From: Scolanthus callimorphus
Lineage: Eukaryota > Cnidaria > Anthozoa > Actiniaria > Edwardsiidae
Assembly (NCBI GenBank): GCA_033964015.1
Contig: CM066916.1
Span: 8,844,501 to 8,908,500 of the forward strand
DNA: 64,000 nucleotides
Direction of reading: 5' to 3'
Of the stretch, positions 54,001 through 64,000 are shown piece after piece. Within the stretch, counting starts at the first letter, position 1, and the number at the start of each line of letters is the position of its first letter. Below the pieces are notes generated by a model. The model ran no database searches. It saw nothing but the letters and a program-made list of their open reading frames with translations, and was not told the origin of the DNA. The translations under genes were made by a program, and so were the position numbers.

Positions 54001-57000
54001 TCACATGGGACATCAGATCAGATCACGTAATGATTCATTGGCGCAAGGCACAGATATATATATTTGTCGTTAGCATTGCTTACCGTCGTTCTCCATTTCT
54101 TCCTTGGAATCGATCTTAATTCCATTTTTTTGAATTCCACTTCTCCTGAATCTTCAGAAATCCTGTTGCAGTGTAAATTGATAGAAATAATTTTTTAAAA
54201 CGCATAACTCTTAAACGCATCTCAATGCAGATGTTTTTTTTATTTTTGGGGGAATTCATTTTTGTTGTAGAGTTCTGACATTCTCGTACCCAGGGCTTTC
54301 CGGGTTTTTTTAGGGCGCGCAAAGATTTATGAGCAGGGCGCGCAGGGAGTTATGGGATACTTTAAACAGGGGGCGCAGAGAGTTATGGGATATGCTATCC
54401 CACAATTCATTGCGCGTCGTGTAATACTCATTCCCAGTCCCGACGCCTCCAAAATAACTTTCATAGATAAATCACCGCAAGAGACGCAAAAAAGTCACGT
54501 CTGGCCGGGTACGAGACTGTTCTGACCCTCTTTACTTCTTAAAGAACGATGCAATAATTTATCTTTTGTACGGATATTGAACGATTGAAGTTTTTTTCAC
54601 GCAGACGTGCGTGACGGCGCAGACGTGCGTGACGAGAACTCTATTAATGAGTCGCACGTGACCTAGTCCGATTTTTAGCCGCAACGTACGTTACAATACG
54701 TTAGCACGTCCTCTCTCGCGTCGGACTAACATCACGGGGAAAAATTCTCGCTAGCAAGTCAAGTTATCTCCTCGCGCGCCAGGGTCCTCGATACCTTCCC
54801 CAAGGAGGAGGAGAAATATAGCTAAATTCTGATAATTGGCCGATAGTAGTTGGCGGAATTAAAAGATTCGTTGTGATTGGTTCACCGTTCCCCACGTGTT
54901 TCTCATCCAGACGTAACATTTCACCCGTGACTTCAACCAGAATCAGAGATAGGAAATGCCAACGAACGCTAACCACCGTAGCGACTGAGAATAAGGCTAG
55001 ACTGGACCTGGTCTGATGCCTTAATCCAGTCGCGTCACGCAAGTAGAATTTGAAGATACCTGAAGAGGCAAGGTTCAAAAGTGTCACAATCGTCCCTCTT
55101 CTTCTACTGTCTGCTGGCCATCCTGGAAGTCATCGTCTCCCTGAAACAAATCCAGAACTTGTATAAGACCATGCTCGAGGGGGTACTCCCAAAACTTATA
55201 CGGGGATGCTTGGCCCAGATTCTGGACCCCTTACCCCTTTATACAATTTCAGAGCAAAAAAAGTACCCTTTCTTATACCAAGCCTGAAAACTCGGCTTTG
55301 TGCTCTGGTAAAAAAGAAACGGTTTTGCTCTCGCGTTGCGGTTGAAAAAGCGGTGAAATACAGACCCTTTTTTATACCAAAATTACAATTTTCCCCTGTT
55401 TTATACCCAGTCCAGCATCAAAACCCCTTTCTTATACCCAGCCTGAAAACCTACCCCTTTCTTATACTCCAGCCTGAAAACGCTACCCCTTTCGGACCGA
55501 GCATCCCCGTATAGTCCAATATAGGGAGTACCCCCCTGAAATAACCAAAATATGACTACAAAATTGGTTCGAAAACAAGAAAACTTCACCCTGGGACCGG
55601 TGCACCGAAAAACGTAACTTCAGGAAACGTTTGACTCCTGTTGAACCATCGTATCATGTTCAAAGAAGTTGAACCGTGAAAAAGACCATTCGTAAATACC
55701 ACTTGGTTACCGTCGTATGAAGCTTCAATCTTTAGCCGCCCGCTGCTAACAAATGATTTGAAAGACGACTAAGGGGCCGACCATTCAACTCTTGAGGGGG
55801 GGGGGGGGGGGGCTTTTTTGAAAAAAAATGTCCTGCACGGCAAAAAATTCTCAGCGTCTAACAGAGGTATAAAAAAATCTTGCACCGACAAAAAACCCCC
55901 CCCCCCTCCCCCTCAAAAGTTAAATGGTCGGCCCCTAAGCATGTACTGAGCATTGCTAAACAATCTGCGCAGGCGCAGGATTCGATCTTTATTGAACAAT
56001 ACGTGAGATTTGAAATTTACAGGTTTACTAATGATTGATAAGTTGTCCGTGACATGTTATCATGGGTTTTCGTCGTGCAGGGTGAGTGTGGCAGGGAAAG
56101 GGGAAAGGGAGTTGTTCCTAGCGCCCTGAATGATTGCAAAAAAAAATAAAACTGGAAGGACTGTATGCACAAAACATGAAGCACGCAGAGACAACACTTA
56201 GTAACCACCAGACGGCCCTAGTGATCTACTCACATCAGGTAAAGTATTGAAGATATTGTTCTCGTCATTAAGATCGTCCCAATCTGAAAATGGCGTACAA
56301 AGAGATTTTTATTTGAATTTCGCTGCATGGCGCCGCAATATTAGTTGGGATGGTGTGAACTGCAGATTTGAACATATGTAAACTAAAATTAACATCTCTT
56401 AAAGAAAATGTGAATGTAATGTATCAGTCAATTTCAGCGGTGACCATCCCCCCCCCCCCCCCCCGACACCGTGGGGGCATTTGCACACCAGTGCCTTCCC
56501 TGGGGTGGGAAATTTTGAAAATTTTGCTGTCCCCGGGGTCGGGAATTGTTTTTTTCCCGGGGAGGGGGGTGGGGAATTTTGGTTTCTCATCTCAAGCGCG
56601 TCGGGTTTTGCGAACAACCCAGTTACAGAAAATAACGCCACATAAATATAATGCAGAGCATGGCCCGTATACACCACGTTTGGAGACTGACACATTTGCA
56701 CATTTAACAGTTAACGTCTTCTATAGAGAAGAAACAGATTTCGCAATTTCGTCTCAGTGGAAAAACATAAAATGAATTGACCACGATGGTCGGTTGCTAG
56801 GGCTTTTTCTCCCGGAAGCTACTTAAATTAAATTTTAGGCTCAACGAGGAGTAGATTATATTCCAAATGAAGCAAAACAATACTAACATCTTACTCAAGA
56901 AAAAAAATCCAATTTTGTACAATTGTAATGGTATTTTTCGTGTTTTCTTGAAAATATGACGTCATAAGTGACTCCTATTTTTAGTAACAACATCGGAATT

Positions 57001-60000
57001 TGTAAAGCAGTGTTGAAAACGTTACAAACTTTTTTGCCACACAAAAAGATTTATAGCGAAAACTCCAACTCAATCCGATAAAATGGTGTGAAGTTACAGC
57101 TAATGAAAGGATTCAAAATTCCCGCCTGATGACCATATATGGTCCATATTGAGGCTATTTAAACGCGAGGAAGAATTAATGGTTCGACACAGAACAAAGA
57201 CAACGTTGTATAAAATCAAAATTGTAGTTTTTTCAACTTGAGGTTTGTGGGGCTATGACGCGTTTTTCGTCACGAAATACGTCATAACGACGCCATTATG
57301 GCCAATTATGACGTATTTCGTGACGAAAAACGCGTCATAGCCCCACATACCTCAAATTGAAAAACTGCAATTTCAATTTTATACAACACTGTTCTTGTTC
57401 CTGTGTCGAACCATTAATTCTTCCTCGCGTTTAAATAGCCTCAATATTGACCATATATGGTCATTAGGCGGGAATTTTGAATTCTTTCATTAGCTGTAAC
57501 TTCACGCCATTTTATCCAATCGAGATGCGGTATTCGCCATAAATCATAACATTCTATAAAGAAAACTAATATATGATTTTGACTGTTTCTTTCCTAAATT
57601 TTTATACTAATGTCAAATTTGGTCATCAATTATGACGTCACAATAGCAGTCACATGGGATCACATGGCACAAATTGAAAGATAATTTATTAACCTACTTT
57701 CCTGCCAAGTTTCGTCACATTCGATGCAAACTACTTCTGTCTATGCCCGGAAACTCTCAGTTTTGAGAGAGTGTGGGAGAAAAGCCCTAGCAACCGACCA
57801 CCGTGGACACTATAAACAGAGTTCCAATTTCGCAAAAAGTCAAGTAACATAACTGCGAAATAGTTGCTCTGCAAATAGAATAAAGGTAAATTTCGCATTG
57901 AGAGATGCAGCTAAATGGCTACAACCGCGAATGGCCTAGGAATGTCACTTCTTTATTTATATTTTGTCTCTCACTTTCAGTGAAATGAGAACTCGTTCAA
58001 AGACAAAGAAACTAAGTACATTTAAAACGAATTGTAAATGCTCGGACAGTATAAATGGAGTTGAAGTTTTTGTTGTGAAGCTTGTCACGCAGAGTTACCG
58101 TCTTTTCTCGTCCCGGGGGTGGGGCATTTTTCCGCTTTTTGTGTTTCCCGCCGTGGGGTATTCTGCATTTTTGCTAGTCCGGGGGCGGGGAATTTTCAGT
58201 TTTATTTTGAGAAATGACCAAAAGCCCGGGGGGGGGGGGGGGGGGGGGGCATGGTCACCGCTGGAATTGACTGATACATAAATGTTTGAGACCGACTCCC
58301 AAGACTTGTAGCTCGTAGGCTGAATTGCGCTTTTCCAATGCGAAACAGGCATTTGGTCAAATTGGGTTTCTTTTCGATTCTAAAGTCTCGTGGAATATGA
58401 TCTATGAACTGATGAACTATCACCTGAGCCTCTGTAGGCTAAACATATAAACAGCAGAGATTTCTGTACATTTACATTAAAATGCATTGAAAATGTTGTC
58501 TACTAAAACCTAAAAACGGATTTCTCCGTGGAAATATTGAGCGGTTTTCATATTGACTGTAGTTGTATTGACCAATTCTGAACAAAACACAAAACCTATA
58601 GGAATTAATCACAGTCACGTGAAATCCGCTCTAGTACTTACCATTAACTTCGACTTTCACACGACCATCGCGGTCGTGGAACCTCTTCGACGCCAAATCC
58701 GTTATCATGTAGCGATTTCTCCCCATTTTGTAGTCTTGCCCATCGCCATTAAGCTTGAGGATTAAAAGAGTTGAAGAGTGAAACAATTGAGGAATCGTTA
58801 CGTAATATACAAATCGCTTATGGCCGGGAAAAACGGGGCATCTTTAAACAACAGAGAGGCAATGATACAACTGAACGGAGAGCTTCGATGCTAACTAGTA
58901 TATTATATTTGTTTAACGAGAACATTTCAGGAAAGGGCGAGAATAATTTAGGACAACGAGAAAGGGCAAGAAAATGCAAGCTATAGAAAATTCGGGAGAT
59001 TTCAGCCAATCACAAACACTCATCGACAAAATACATAGCAGATAGCAGGCTACCTGATAGACATTAAGACCAAGATCCAGGATCATCACGCATTTTCTGC
59101 TCAATGACTTCTTGCTGTTGGGACCTCGCAAAGCTTGAGGCACTCACTTTTTGGCTTCTGCAAAGGGGGAAGAAACTGAAGATTAGGTCGTTTCAAAACC
59201 CAATTAGAAGGACTTTTTGGTGAATCGATAATTGAAATGGCATGAGCATTTCCTTGACTTTGAACACACAAGTAGTTGTGGACCCTTGCGGACTGTCGCG
59301 TGTTTCACAGATTAAGGTTTTTCTTATATAGTCGAGCCAACGCGTGGCCCTAAGGGACTGTTCGTTATATTACGTCGTAGGGGGGGCTGGTGGTTTTATA
59401 GGGGGGGTAAATTTTGCAGAACGTTGAAAAATTTGGGGGTAAATTTTTAGAACTCGCGAAACTTTTGGGGTGCATTTCAGTGTCAAGCAAATTTTCAACA
59501 GACTAGGACTGAGATTAAGTGCAATTGCGTGAAACGCAGAGCACTGTATAAATCCGGAGGTCCTAAGCCAACTAAAGCTTTCCTACTAAAGGTTTCTGTT
59601 AAACTTCTCCTCTCTTTTCTTGCCAGTTAGAGCTTGTTCTACCGGTACATCCTCTTCAACAATCGTACATTGTAGCTTAGTCAATTAGCGCGCAGGGGGA
59701 GGGGGGTAAAATTTCAAATAGCCGTTTTTCGAAGGGGGTAGAAATTGAAACTACTTTTTTGTACGGGGGTAAGTTTTCACAAAACCTATTAGCAGAAAAA
59801 AACCACCAGCCCCCCCTGCGACGTAATTAACGAACAGTCCCTAACTATGCTTTGGCGAGTGTAGGTTTTGGTCGAGGGTAAGACGTCGAGGGTAAAATGT
59901 CGAGGGTCGAGGGTAAAATGTCGAGGGTCGAGGGTAAAATGTCGAGGGTCGAGGGTAAAATGTCGAGGGTCCAATTTTTTTCTGCAAATAAATGAAATAA

Positions 60001-63000
60001 ATGAATTTTTCCCATGATACATGTTGAAATATTTTTTAAAGAATGCAAATTTTGGTTTTCCTGACTCATACGTGGATAGACTACGACACAGTTGTGCTGA
60101 GAATTTTCCCACCTTTTCGACCTTCGCGGAGCGGGATAAAACAAAATGTTTTCCGAAAACTCCAGGCGTAAATTTCGGGCAATCTTTTTCAAAATCAAAT
60201 TCCCTAAAACTGTGGCAGATTTGTTGTGCTTTTTCGCCAGGAGTTCTCAGAAAGGTTTCCTCGACAGAGCGTACCGAGCGTGTAAGCACGCGGATCTTGC
60301 TCAAACAGGAGAACACAAATGAGAACAACAATAAAATCTTTTGGTCTGAGATAATATCAAACCAAAGGAAGTCCACTCTACGTTCATCGAACTGGTGTTT
60401 TTCGAAGATTTTGAACACGGCGTTCTTCAACTGGCAATGAACTGGAGTGTTGGTAGTCCCATTGCGATATGCTGCCAGCGCAGAAAAAGCAATCGCCGAC
60501 GTGATTTTATACCCAGCACTTACTAGTTTTGCTTCCATGCTACTCATTATACTCCCGGGGGGGGGGGGGGGGGGGGGAACACCCCATATTTTCAGACGGG
60601 GGTGCTCGTCCTATCCCTTAGGGTATAAAATTGACAGACATGCTATCTCTTAGGGTGTTTAAAATCCGCCCTATCCCTTAGGGGAGTCTCAGGCCAATCC
60701 TTGACCAGAAATATATTGGTACTGACACCAGAACGATATTTACAAAGGAAACTTGGATGAAAACCCTTAAAGACCTAAAAATCGCTTTAATTTGTTTTAC
60801 CTGCCAAATTTGCTATCTTTTAGGGGTAAATTCGGCGTTCGCCACGCCAAATTGCTTTCTTTTAGGGGTAAATTTGCTGTTGGACACACCCATTTTGCTA
60901 TCCCTTAGGGTCAAAATCAATATTCCCGACGAGCACCCCCGTCTAAAATATTGGGAATCCCCCCCCCCCCCCCCCCCCCCCCCCCCGGGATTATACTACA
61001 GCTAACTTTAGGAGACTCAGGGATAGGTAGCACAATAAAACGAAGCGAGGTCGAATATCATTTGCGATCTTTCACGAAGCACTCTAGTGAAGTGAGCGCT
61101 AGAAATAGTTTGTGAAAATGCCGCGGAAATCTTGGTTTTCCCGAAGATTGAATAAAAGCAAAACATAAAAATCTTTTCTTGCCCAAAATACTCAGACTCG
61201 GCAAGTTTGCTTCGAATTTTGCTGTTTAACTTTAGAGATTTCCACGGTTAAACAGAAGATTTTGCTTCCCTTCACGTGCAGTCTAATTAGCGAAGCAAAA
61301 GGTTTGATTGACAAATGTCTGCGATAAGAAAACTTGAAGCGGCAAGTCTGAAGAAACATCTGCAAGAACGCTTTCACCAACATACGGGCATGTGAGCGAA
61401 TAAAGCGGGGAAAACCGAGAATTTGCATTTAAAAAAGAAATCGACCCTGAGAAAAAGAAAAAAAAAATGGACCCTCGACATTTTACCCTCGACCCTCGAC
61501 GTCTTACCCTCGACACTCGACCCTCGACCAAAACCTACACTCTGCTTTGGCGACTTATTGTTATTTTAAATAGACGGGCACAAATGTCACACACGCCTAA
61601 AATAATAAAGTTTCTTTTTTTTCATTATCAAACCGAATATTTAAAGTCAGTTTGATTTCGATACTTACGCCTATAAGTTCAGCTTGATACAAACATGGCT
61701 TGTACTCTGCATCAGTGACGTGACGGAATCCCGATTCAATGCTGCAACCAAAACAACTATGGTAAGCTCATGTGATCATCAATGCCACCTTACTCGCACG
61801 GCTAGCAGATTTCGTGTGACTGTGAAAAGTACCGCGAAAGAGTTGTACCGCGCCGCGACCGTGACCGTACCGCGACTACACGGTTTCGTTCGGTATCTAC
61901 AGCAGGCCAGGTTCCGTACCGCCACCGCAACAGTACCGCGCCGTGTCACGGTACTTTTCACAGTCATACGAATCTGCTCTATCTCAGTTTCGCGTAACCC
62001 GCAGGGTGTGAGACAGAACGGCAAAATATTTCGAAAAAAATAGTGATAGGTAATCAGTCTCAAGCAACATACCGAGTCAGAAAAAGAAACTGAACTTCGG
62101 TAAATCAAGTCACATATCTTCGCGCCACTGTGTAATATCCTCATGTCATGTTATTTCTGCCCAGGCGTCTCTAACTCAGCGGAAGAGGCAGATTAATAAA
62201 AGGCGCTATCGATGAGAAAGGCGATATCGATGAGAGCGAGAAATGCAGCGATTTTCGTCCCGAAATCCGCAGGAACGTGCCTGGATACGAGCAGGTGCTA
62301 CCGACACCGCGGCAAAACGCAGTTCACATGCGCTAAAAGATTCACCGTGAAATGAAGACAATTGAAAAAATCTACATAACAACAGAGAGCGATAAATTGT
62401 GAGTTTAAACCATAATTTTCGCCTCGGGTGAAAGCCTTAAAGTACGTGGTGCAAAAATTCAGAGAAAGATATGATCATATTCTAGCTGCTTTGCAATTTT
62501 TGGCCTTACGTTTTGAGTCTGGAGCTTACGTTTTCCGAATTTCCGAGATATTTTTGTTATATAGATTATTTCTTTTGTTTTCATTTCACAGGAAGTGAAT
62601 CTTTAGCGCTTGGCAAATGCGTTTTGCCGCGGGGTCATGGGACAATTTTAGCCTCGTCCCAGCTCCTTTTGGTTGCGCGGCTTGTTGGTTAGTGGAGTCA
62701 CGGATAACTCACCACTTATCCAGGAAGCAAAATACAGTGAGCTTGCGTGACACGTGAAGCGGACACAAGGCGCTTCGGCACGAGATTAGGACAATGTGAA
62801 CTTTCTGTTGAGCTTTGTAAAGCGAGAACTTAGTGCCGTCGTACCGGAAATATTCAGTTTTGTATTTACATTTATTTGTTACTACGAGTCCCTCTAGAGG
62901 ATCTACTCGTACGTAGATTGATGAAACACTCTGTCTCGTGTTTGATATATTACGTCACATACCCCCCTTCCATGGTTATCATTCCACCTTTGAAGTATGA

Positions 63001-63060
63001 CATGAACAGCTGGGACTCGTGAGCCTGAACCTCCCTGTGTTGTATCGGCTTGTCATCCAA
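51052..63060 (-). CDS. Gelsolin-like (severin-type) gene D, last nine exons, three frameshifts
   Basis: Exons from the 5' side: 63060-62963, 61741-61669, 59157-59054, 58753-58642, 56283-56234, 55103-55060, 54162-54084, 53014-52924, 51171-51052 (stop TAA 51052-51054). Exons for repeat 1 would lie right of the window. Marks: IQHREVQAHES, GFRHVTDAEYKPCLY, MILDLGLNVYQ, LNGDGQDYKMGRNRY, FNTLPD linker, DTFEPCLFR, VYLLDTGRDALVNFG, RYLRTTKHPFIPIS (end). All splice sites are GT-AG and match the paralogues in phase. Three exons are each one base short of frame: 104 bases at 59054 (break near AGAAGTCATTG), 79 at 54084 (break near an A7 run) and 91 at 52924 (break near ATGCATTG). Read strictly, the first break gives an early stop, so this is a decaying copy or carries sequence errors. 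If functional it would act on actin like its paralogues. Confidence 0.82.
51274..51544. mobile_element. ATCAAGATAAATGTGTCG element, copy 2
   Basis: Ends CATCAAGATAAATGTGTCG and CGACACATTTCAACGGGAAC / TATCTTGATG. Close to copy 1; in the last intron of gene D. Confidence 0.85.
53346..53477. mobile_element. 130-base foldback element
   Basis: AAGCCTAGTTTCCATATAG / TCTTATCTGTCGTATCTGTC and the inverse; almost complete palindrome. Gene D intron. Confidence 0.9.
53500..53812 (-). mobile_element. tRNA-derived SINE
   Basis: The minus strand from 53812 starts with a tRNA-like head: A-box-like TTAGCGTAGTTGTAGA and B-box GAGTTCAAATCCC, ending CCGGCCGGACC. The two ends cannot pair as an acceptor stem, so it is not a working tRNA. 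A body with CTTCTCGGATAAGGACGTTA follows toward 53500. The 3' limit is approximate. RNA polymerase III would transcribe it from the internal boxes. Confidence 0.7.
54289..54518. mobile_element. AGTCTCGTACC element, copy 2
   Basis: Left ATTCTCGTACCCAGGGC, right CCGGGTACGAGACT; shares CCCACAATTCATTGCGCG with 32349-32541. Confidence 0.78.
55179..55535. mobile_element. GGGGGTACTCCC element with embedded 31-base units
   Basis: Ends GGGGGTACTCCC...TATACGGGGATGC and GCATCCCCGTATA...GGGAGTACCCCC. Inside are copies of the CTTTCTTATACCCAGCCTGA unit that forms the large array at 17646-18002. Gene D intron. Confidence 0.85.
55773..55935. mobile_element. Harbinger-like MITE, GGGGCCGACCATT family, copy 2
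   Basis: Ends GGGGCCGACCATTCAAC and TTAAATGGTCGGCCCC flanked by TAA (55770-55772 and 55936-55938). Poly-G and poly-C tracts sit just inside the ends, as in copy 1. Confidence 0.9.
56420..58277. mobile_element. 1.86-kb inverted-repeat element containing another
   Basis: Ends GTATCAGTCAATTTCAGCGG / TGACCATC(C)n and (G)nCATGGTCACCGCTGGAATT / GACTGATAC. GGGGTGGG...AATTTT words flank both inner sides. A second inverted element occupies 56781-57806. No transposase frame is seen. Gene D intron between 58642 and 56283. Confidence 0.85.
56781..57806. mobile_element. 1.0-kb palindromic element, nested
   Basis: Ends CCACGATGGTCGGTTGCTAG and CTAGCAACCGACCACCGTGG. The centre (about 57070-57520) is a long inverted repeat: AAAACGCGTCATAGCCCCAC and its inverse lie within 110 bases of each other, with arms of about 200 bases. 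Confidence 0.9.
59354..59841. mobile_element. Harbinger-like MITE, GGGACTG family, copy 2
   Basis: Ends GGGACTGTTCGTTATATTAC and GTAATTAACGAACAGTCCC flanked by TAA (59351-59353, 59842-59844); inner GGGGGGCTGGTGG and inverse. Gene D intron. Confidence 0.88.
59860..61543. mobile_element. GTCGAGGGTAAAAT inverted-repeat element
   Basis: Left end AGTGTAGGTTTTGGTCGAGG then several GTCGAGGGTAAAAT units; right end is the inverse (CCCTCGACATTTTACCCTCG, CCTCGACCAAAACCTACACT). It holds a 252-codon minus-strand ORF (60547-59789) with no recognised domain, whose end is the repeat itself (LDPRHFT units), and it is interrupted by the poly-G element at 60551-60991. Confidence 0.8.
60551..60991. mobile_element. 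Poly-G-ended inverted-repeat element
   Basis: (G)22 then ACACCCCATATTTTCAGACG / GGGGTGCTCG on the left; CGAGCACCCCCGTCTAAAAT / ATTGGGAATCC then (C)26 on the right. CCCTTAGGG words recur inside. Confidence 0.85.
61804..61978. mobile_element. Inverted-repeat element
   Basis: AGCAGATTTCGTGTGACTGT / GAAAAGTACCGCG and the inverse GTACTTTTCACAGTCATACG / AATCTGCT. Repeated GACCGTACCGCG words inside. About 60 bases from gene D exon 61669-61741. Confidence 0.88.
62303..62635. mobile_element. CACCGCGGCAAAACG element, uninterrupted copy
   Basis: Ends CGACACCGCGGCAAAACGCA and TGCGTTTTGCCGCGG; about 330 bases. Internal words (ATAATTTTCGCCTCGGGTG, CAGAGAAAGATATGAT) match 13495-13700 in reverse. Confidence 0.87.
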
Positions 63061-64000
63061 CTATCACAATAAATGGATAGATAAATGACGTAAGTATAAT
63101 AAAGTGTTTACATTACCTTATATTATAATATAGCTACGATATAACGCGCGCACTGATTTGTCCAAATCTATGCTCTATTACACCGATAAAGTAATGGTTT
63201 CCCCCGCTATATCATAAAAGCATTAGAGCACAACTGTCTATGACTTTATCGGCAAATAGAGCACTTGTGATGTTGGGAGAGACACTCGAAACGTTTTAAA
63301 ATCACTCGCCTGCGGCTTGTGATTTTACAACGTTTGTAGAGCCCACAAATGTAATAACTACCCACAAATGTAATAAACCCACAAATGTAATAACAGGTTG
63401 CCCACAAATGTAATAAACCCGCAAATGTAATAACAGGTTGCCCACAATTGTAATAAACCCACAAATGTAATAACGGGTTACCCACAAATGTAATACACCC
63501 AGAAATGGAATGTACCCACAAATAACACAGGGCATTAAACTTTGTTTATGGAAACATATTTGGATATTTGACTCAGCCCATCAATGGGGACTTTGCCCGA
63601 ACTTAAGGAAAGCCGTCTTGGCGGCATGGACAGGTTGGAACGGTCAGATATATATATTAGTGTGGTATGGCTTCATCGATGTCTTCACAGGAAACCAATC
63701 ATAGACAGCCCACTTCTTACTGTATGGTTTATTCTTCTAACAAATGTATCCCTTTTGGAGCCGGCTTGGGATATCAAGCCTGGCATTTCAGTGAATTTTA
63801 AAATGATCATCCTGAAGTTTATGGTTACCCAACCTGGAATTTTACGCTTGTAGATGACCGATTGATTGACTGAGTTGAAAAAATAGATTGTTCTCTCTAC
63901 AATCGCGGGCTACACAAGCAACATAGAGTTAGCAAATATTTTCCCATTTTGTTATCAGTTCAGTCCCTTTTGCCTCCTTGCATCTCTAACTGTTTACCAG
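63061..64000. other. Gene D intron at the right edge
   Basis: No repeat-1 exon of gene D was found here, so they lie beyond the window. An inverted pair (CTATTACACCGATAAAG and CTTTATCGGCAAATAG) spans about 63170-63265. The rest to 64000 shows short ORFs but nothing recognised. Confidence 0.5.
63339..63530. repeat. Short tandem repeat CCCACAAATGTAATAA
   Basis: About ten copies of a 16-25-base unit, some with an added CAGGTTG; ends decay into CAGAAATGGAATG. Confidence 0.9.

Noticed and set aside
63339..63530. CRISPR-like repeat array
   Set aside because: Units are 16-25 bases with no unique spacers, and the genome is eukaryotic; a simple tandem repeat.

Overview
This is an animal genome window, most likely from an anthozoan cnidarian (coral or sea anemone). 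The organism is inferred from gene style and repeat content, not proven. It is AT-rich, carries multi-exon genes with GT-AG introns, and is packed with short inverted-repeat transposons, tandem arrays and retroelement fragments. There is no bacterial operon, CRISPR array or standard tRNA/rRNA gene.

The genes form a cluster of four paralogues encoding severin-type (three-domain) gelsolin-like actin-binding proteins. Nearly every long ORF outside them is a shadow or a repeat. Gene A (+, 3455-6039) has only its six last exons here; its 5' part lies left of the window, beyond a retrotransposon. Gene B (-, 24281-11099) is complete: 14 exons, 377 codons. Gene C (-, 45253-29229) is complete: 14 exons, 374 codons, with a second possible first exon at 48167. 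Gene D (-, 63060-51052) shows its last nine exons and starts right of the window; three of those exons are one base off frame. A and B are convergent; B, C and D are head-to-tail. Exons were assigned by translating across splice sites, checking phase, and comparing the four paralogues.

Layout: 1-3080, part of a DIRS-like retrotransposon on the minus strand (reverse transcriptase, CCHC gag-like ORF, leader repeats). 3455-6039, gene A. 6040-11098, intergenic repeats. 11099-24281, gene B with nested inverted-repeat elements and two satellite-like arrays in its introns. 24282-29228, intergenic, ending in a 1.5-kb double tandem array just past the 3' end of gene C. 29229-45253, gene C with a LINE 3' end and a CRE-rich array in its introns. 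45254-51051, intergenic, with the spare first exon. 51052-63060, gene D with a tRNA-derived SINE, Harbinger-like elements and a kilobase-scale palindrome. 63061-64000, a gene D intron.

Family knowledge says such proteins sever and cap actin filaments under calcium control. Here the paralogues differ: C keeps the canonical core motifs, B has lost several and gained a long acidic stretch, and D may be decaying. B and C share an extra intron that A and D lack, which gives a clue to duplication order.
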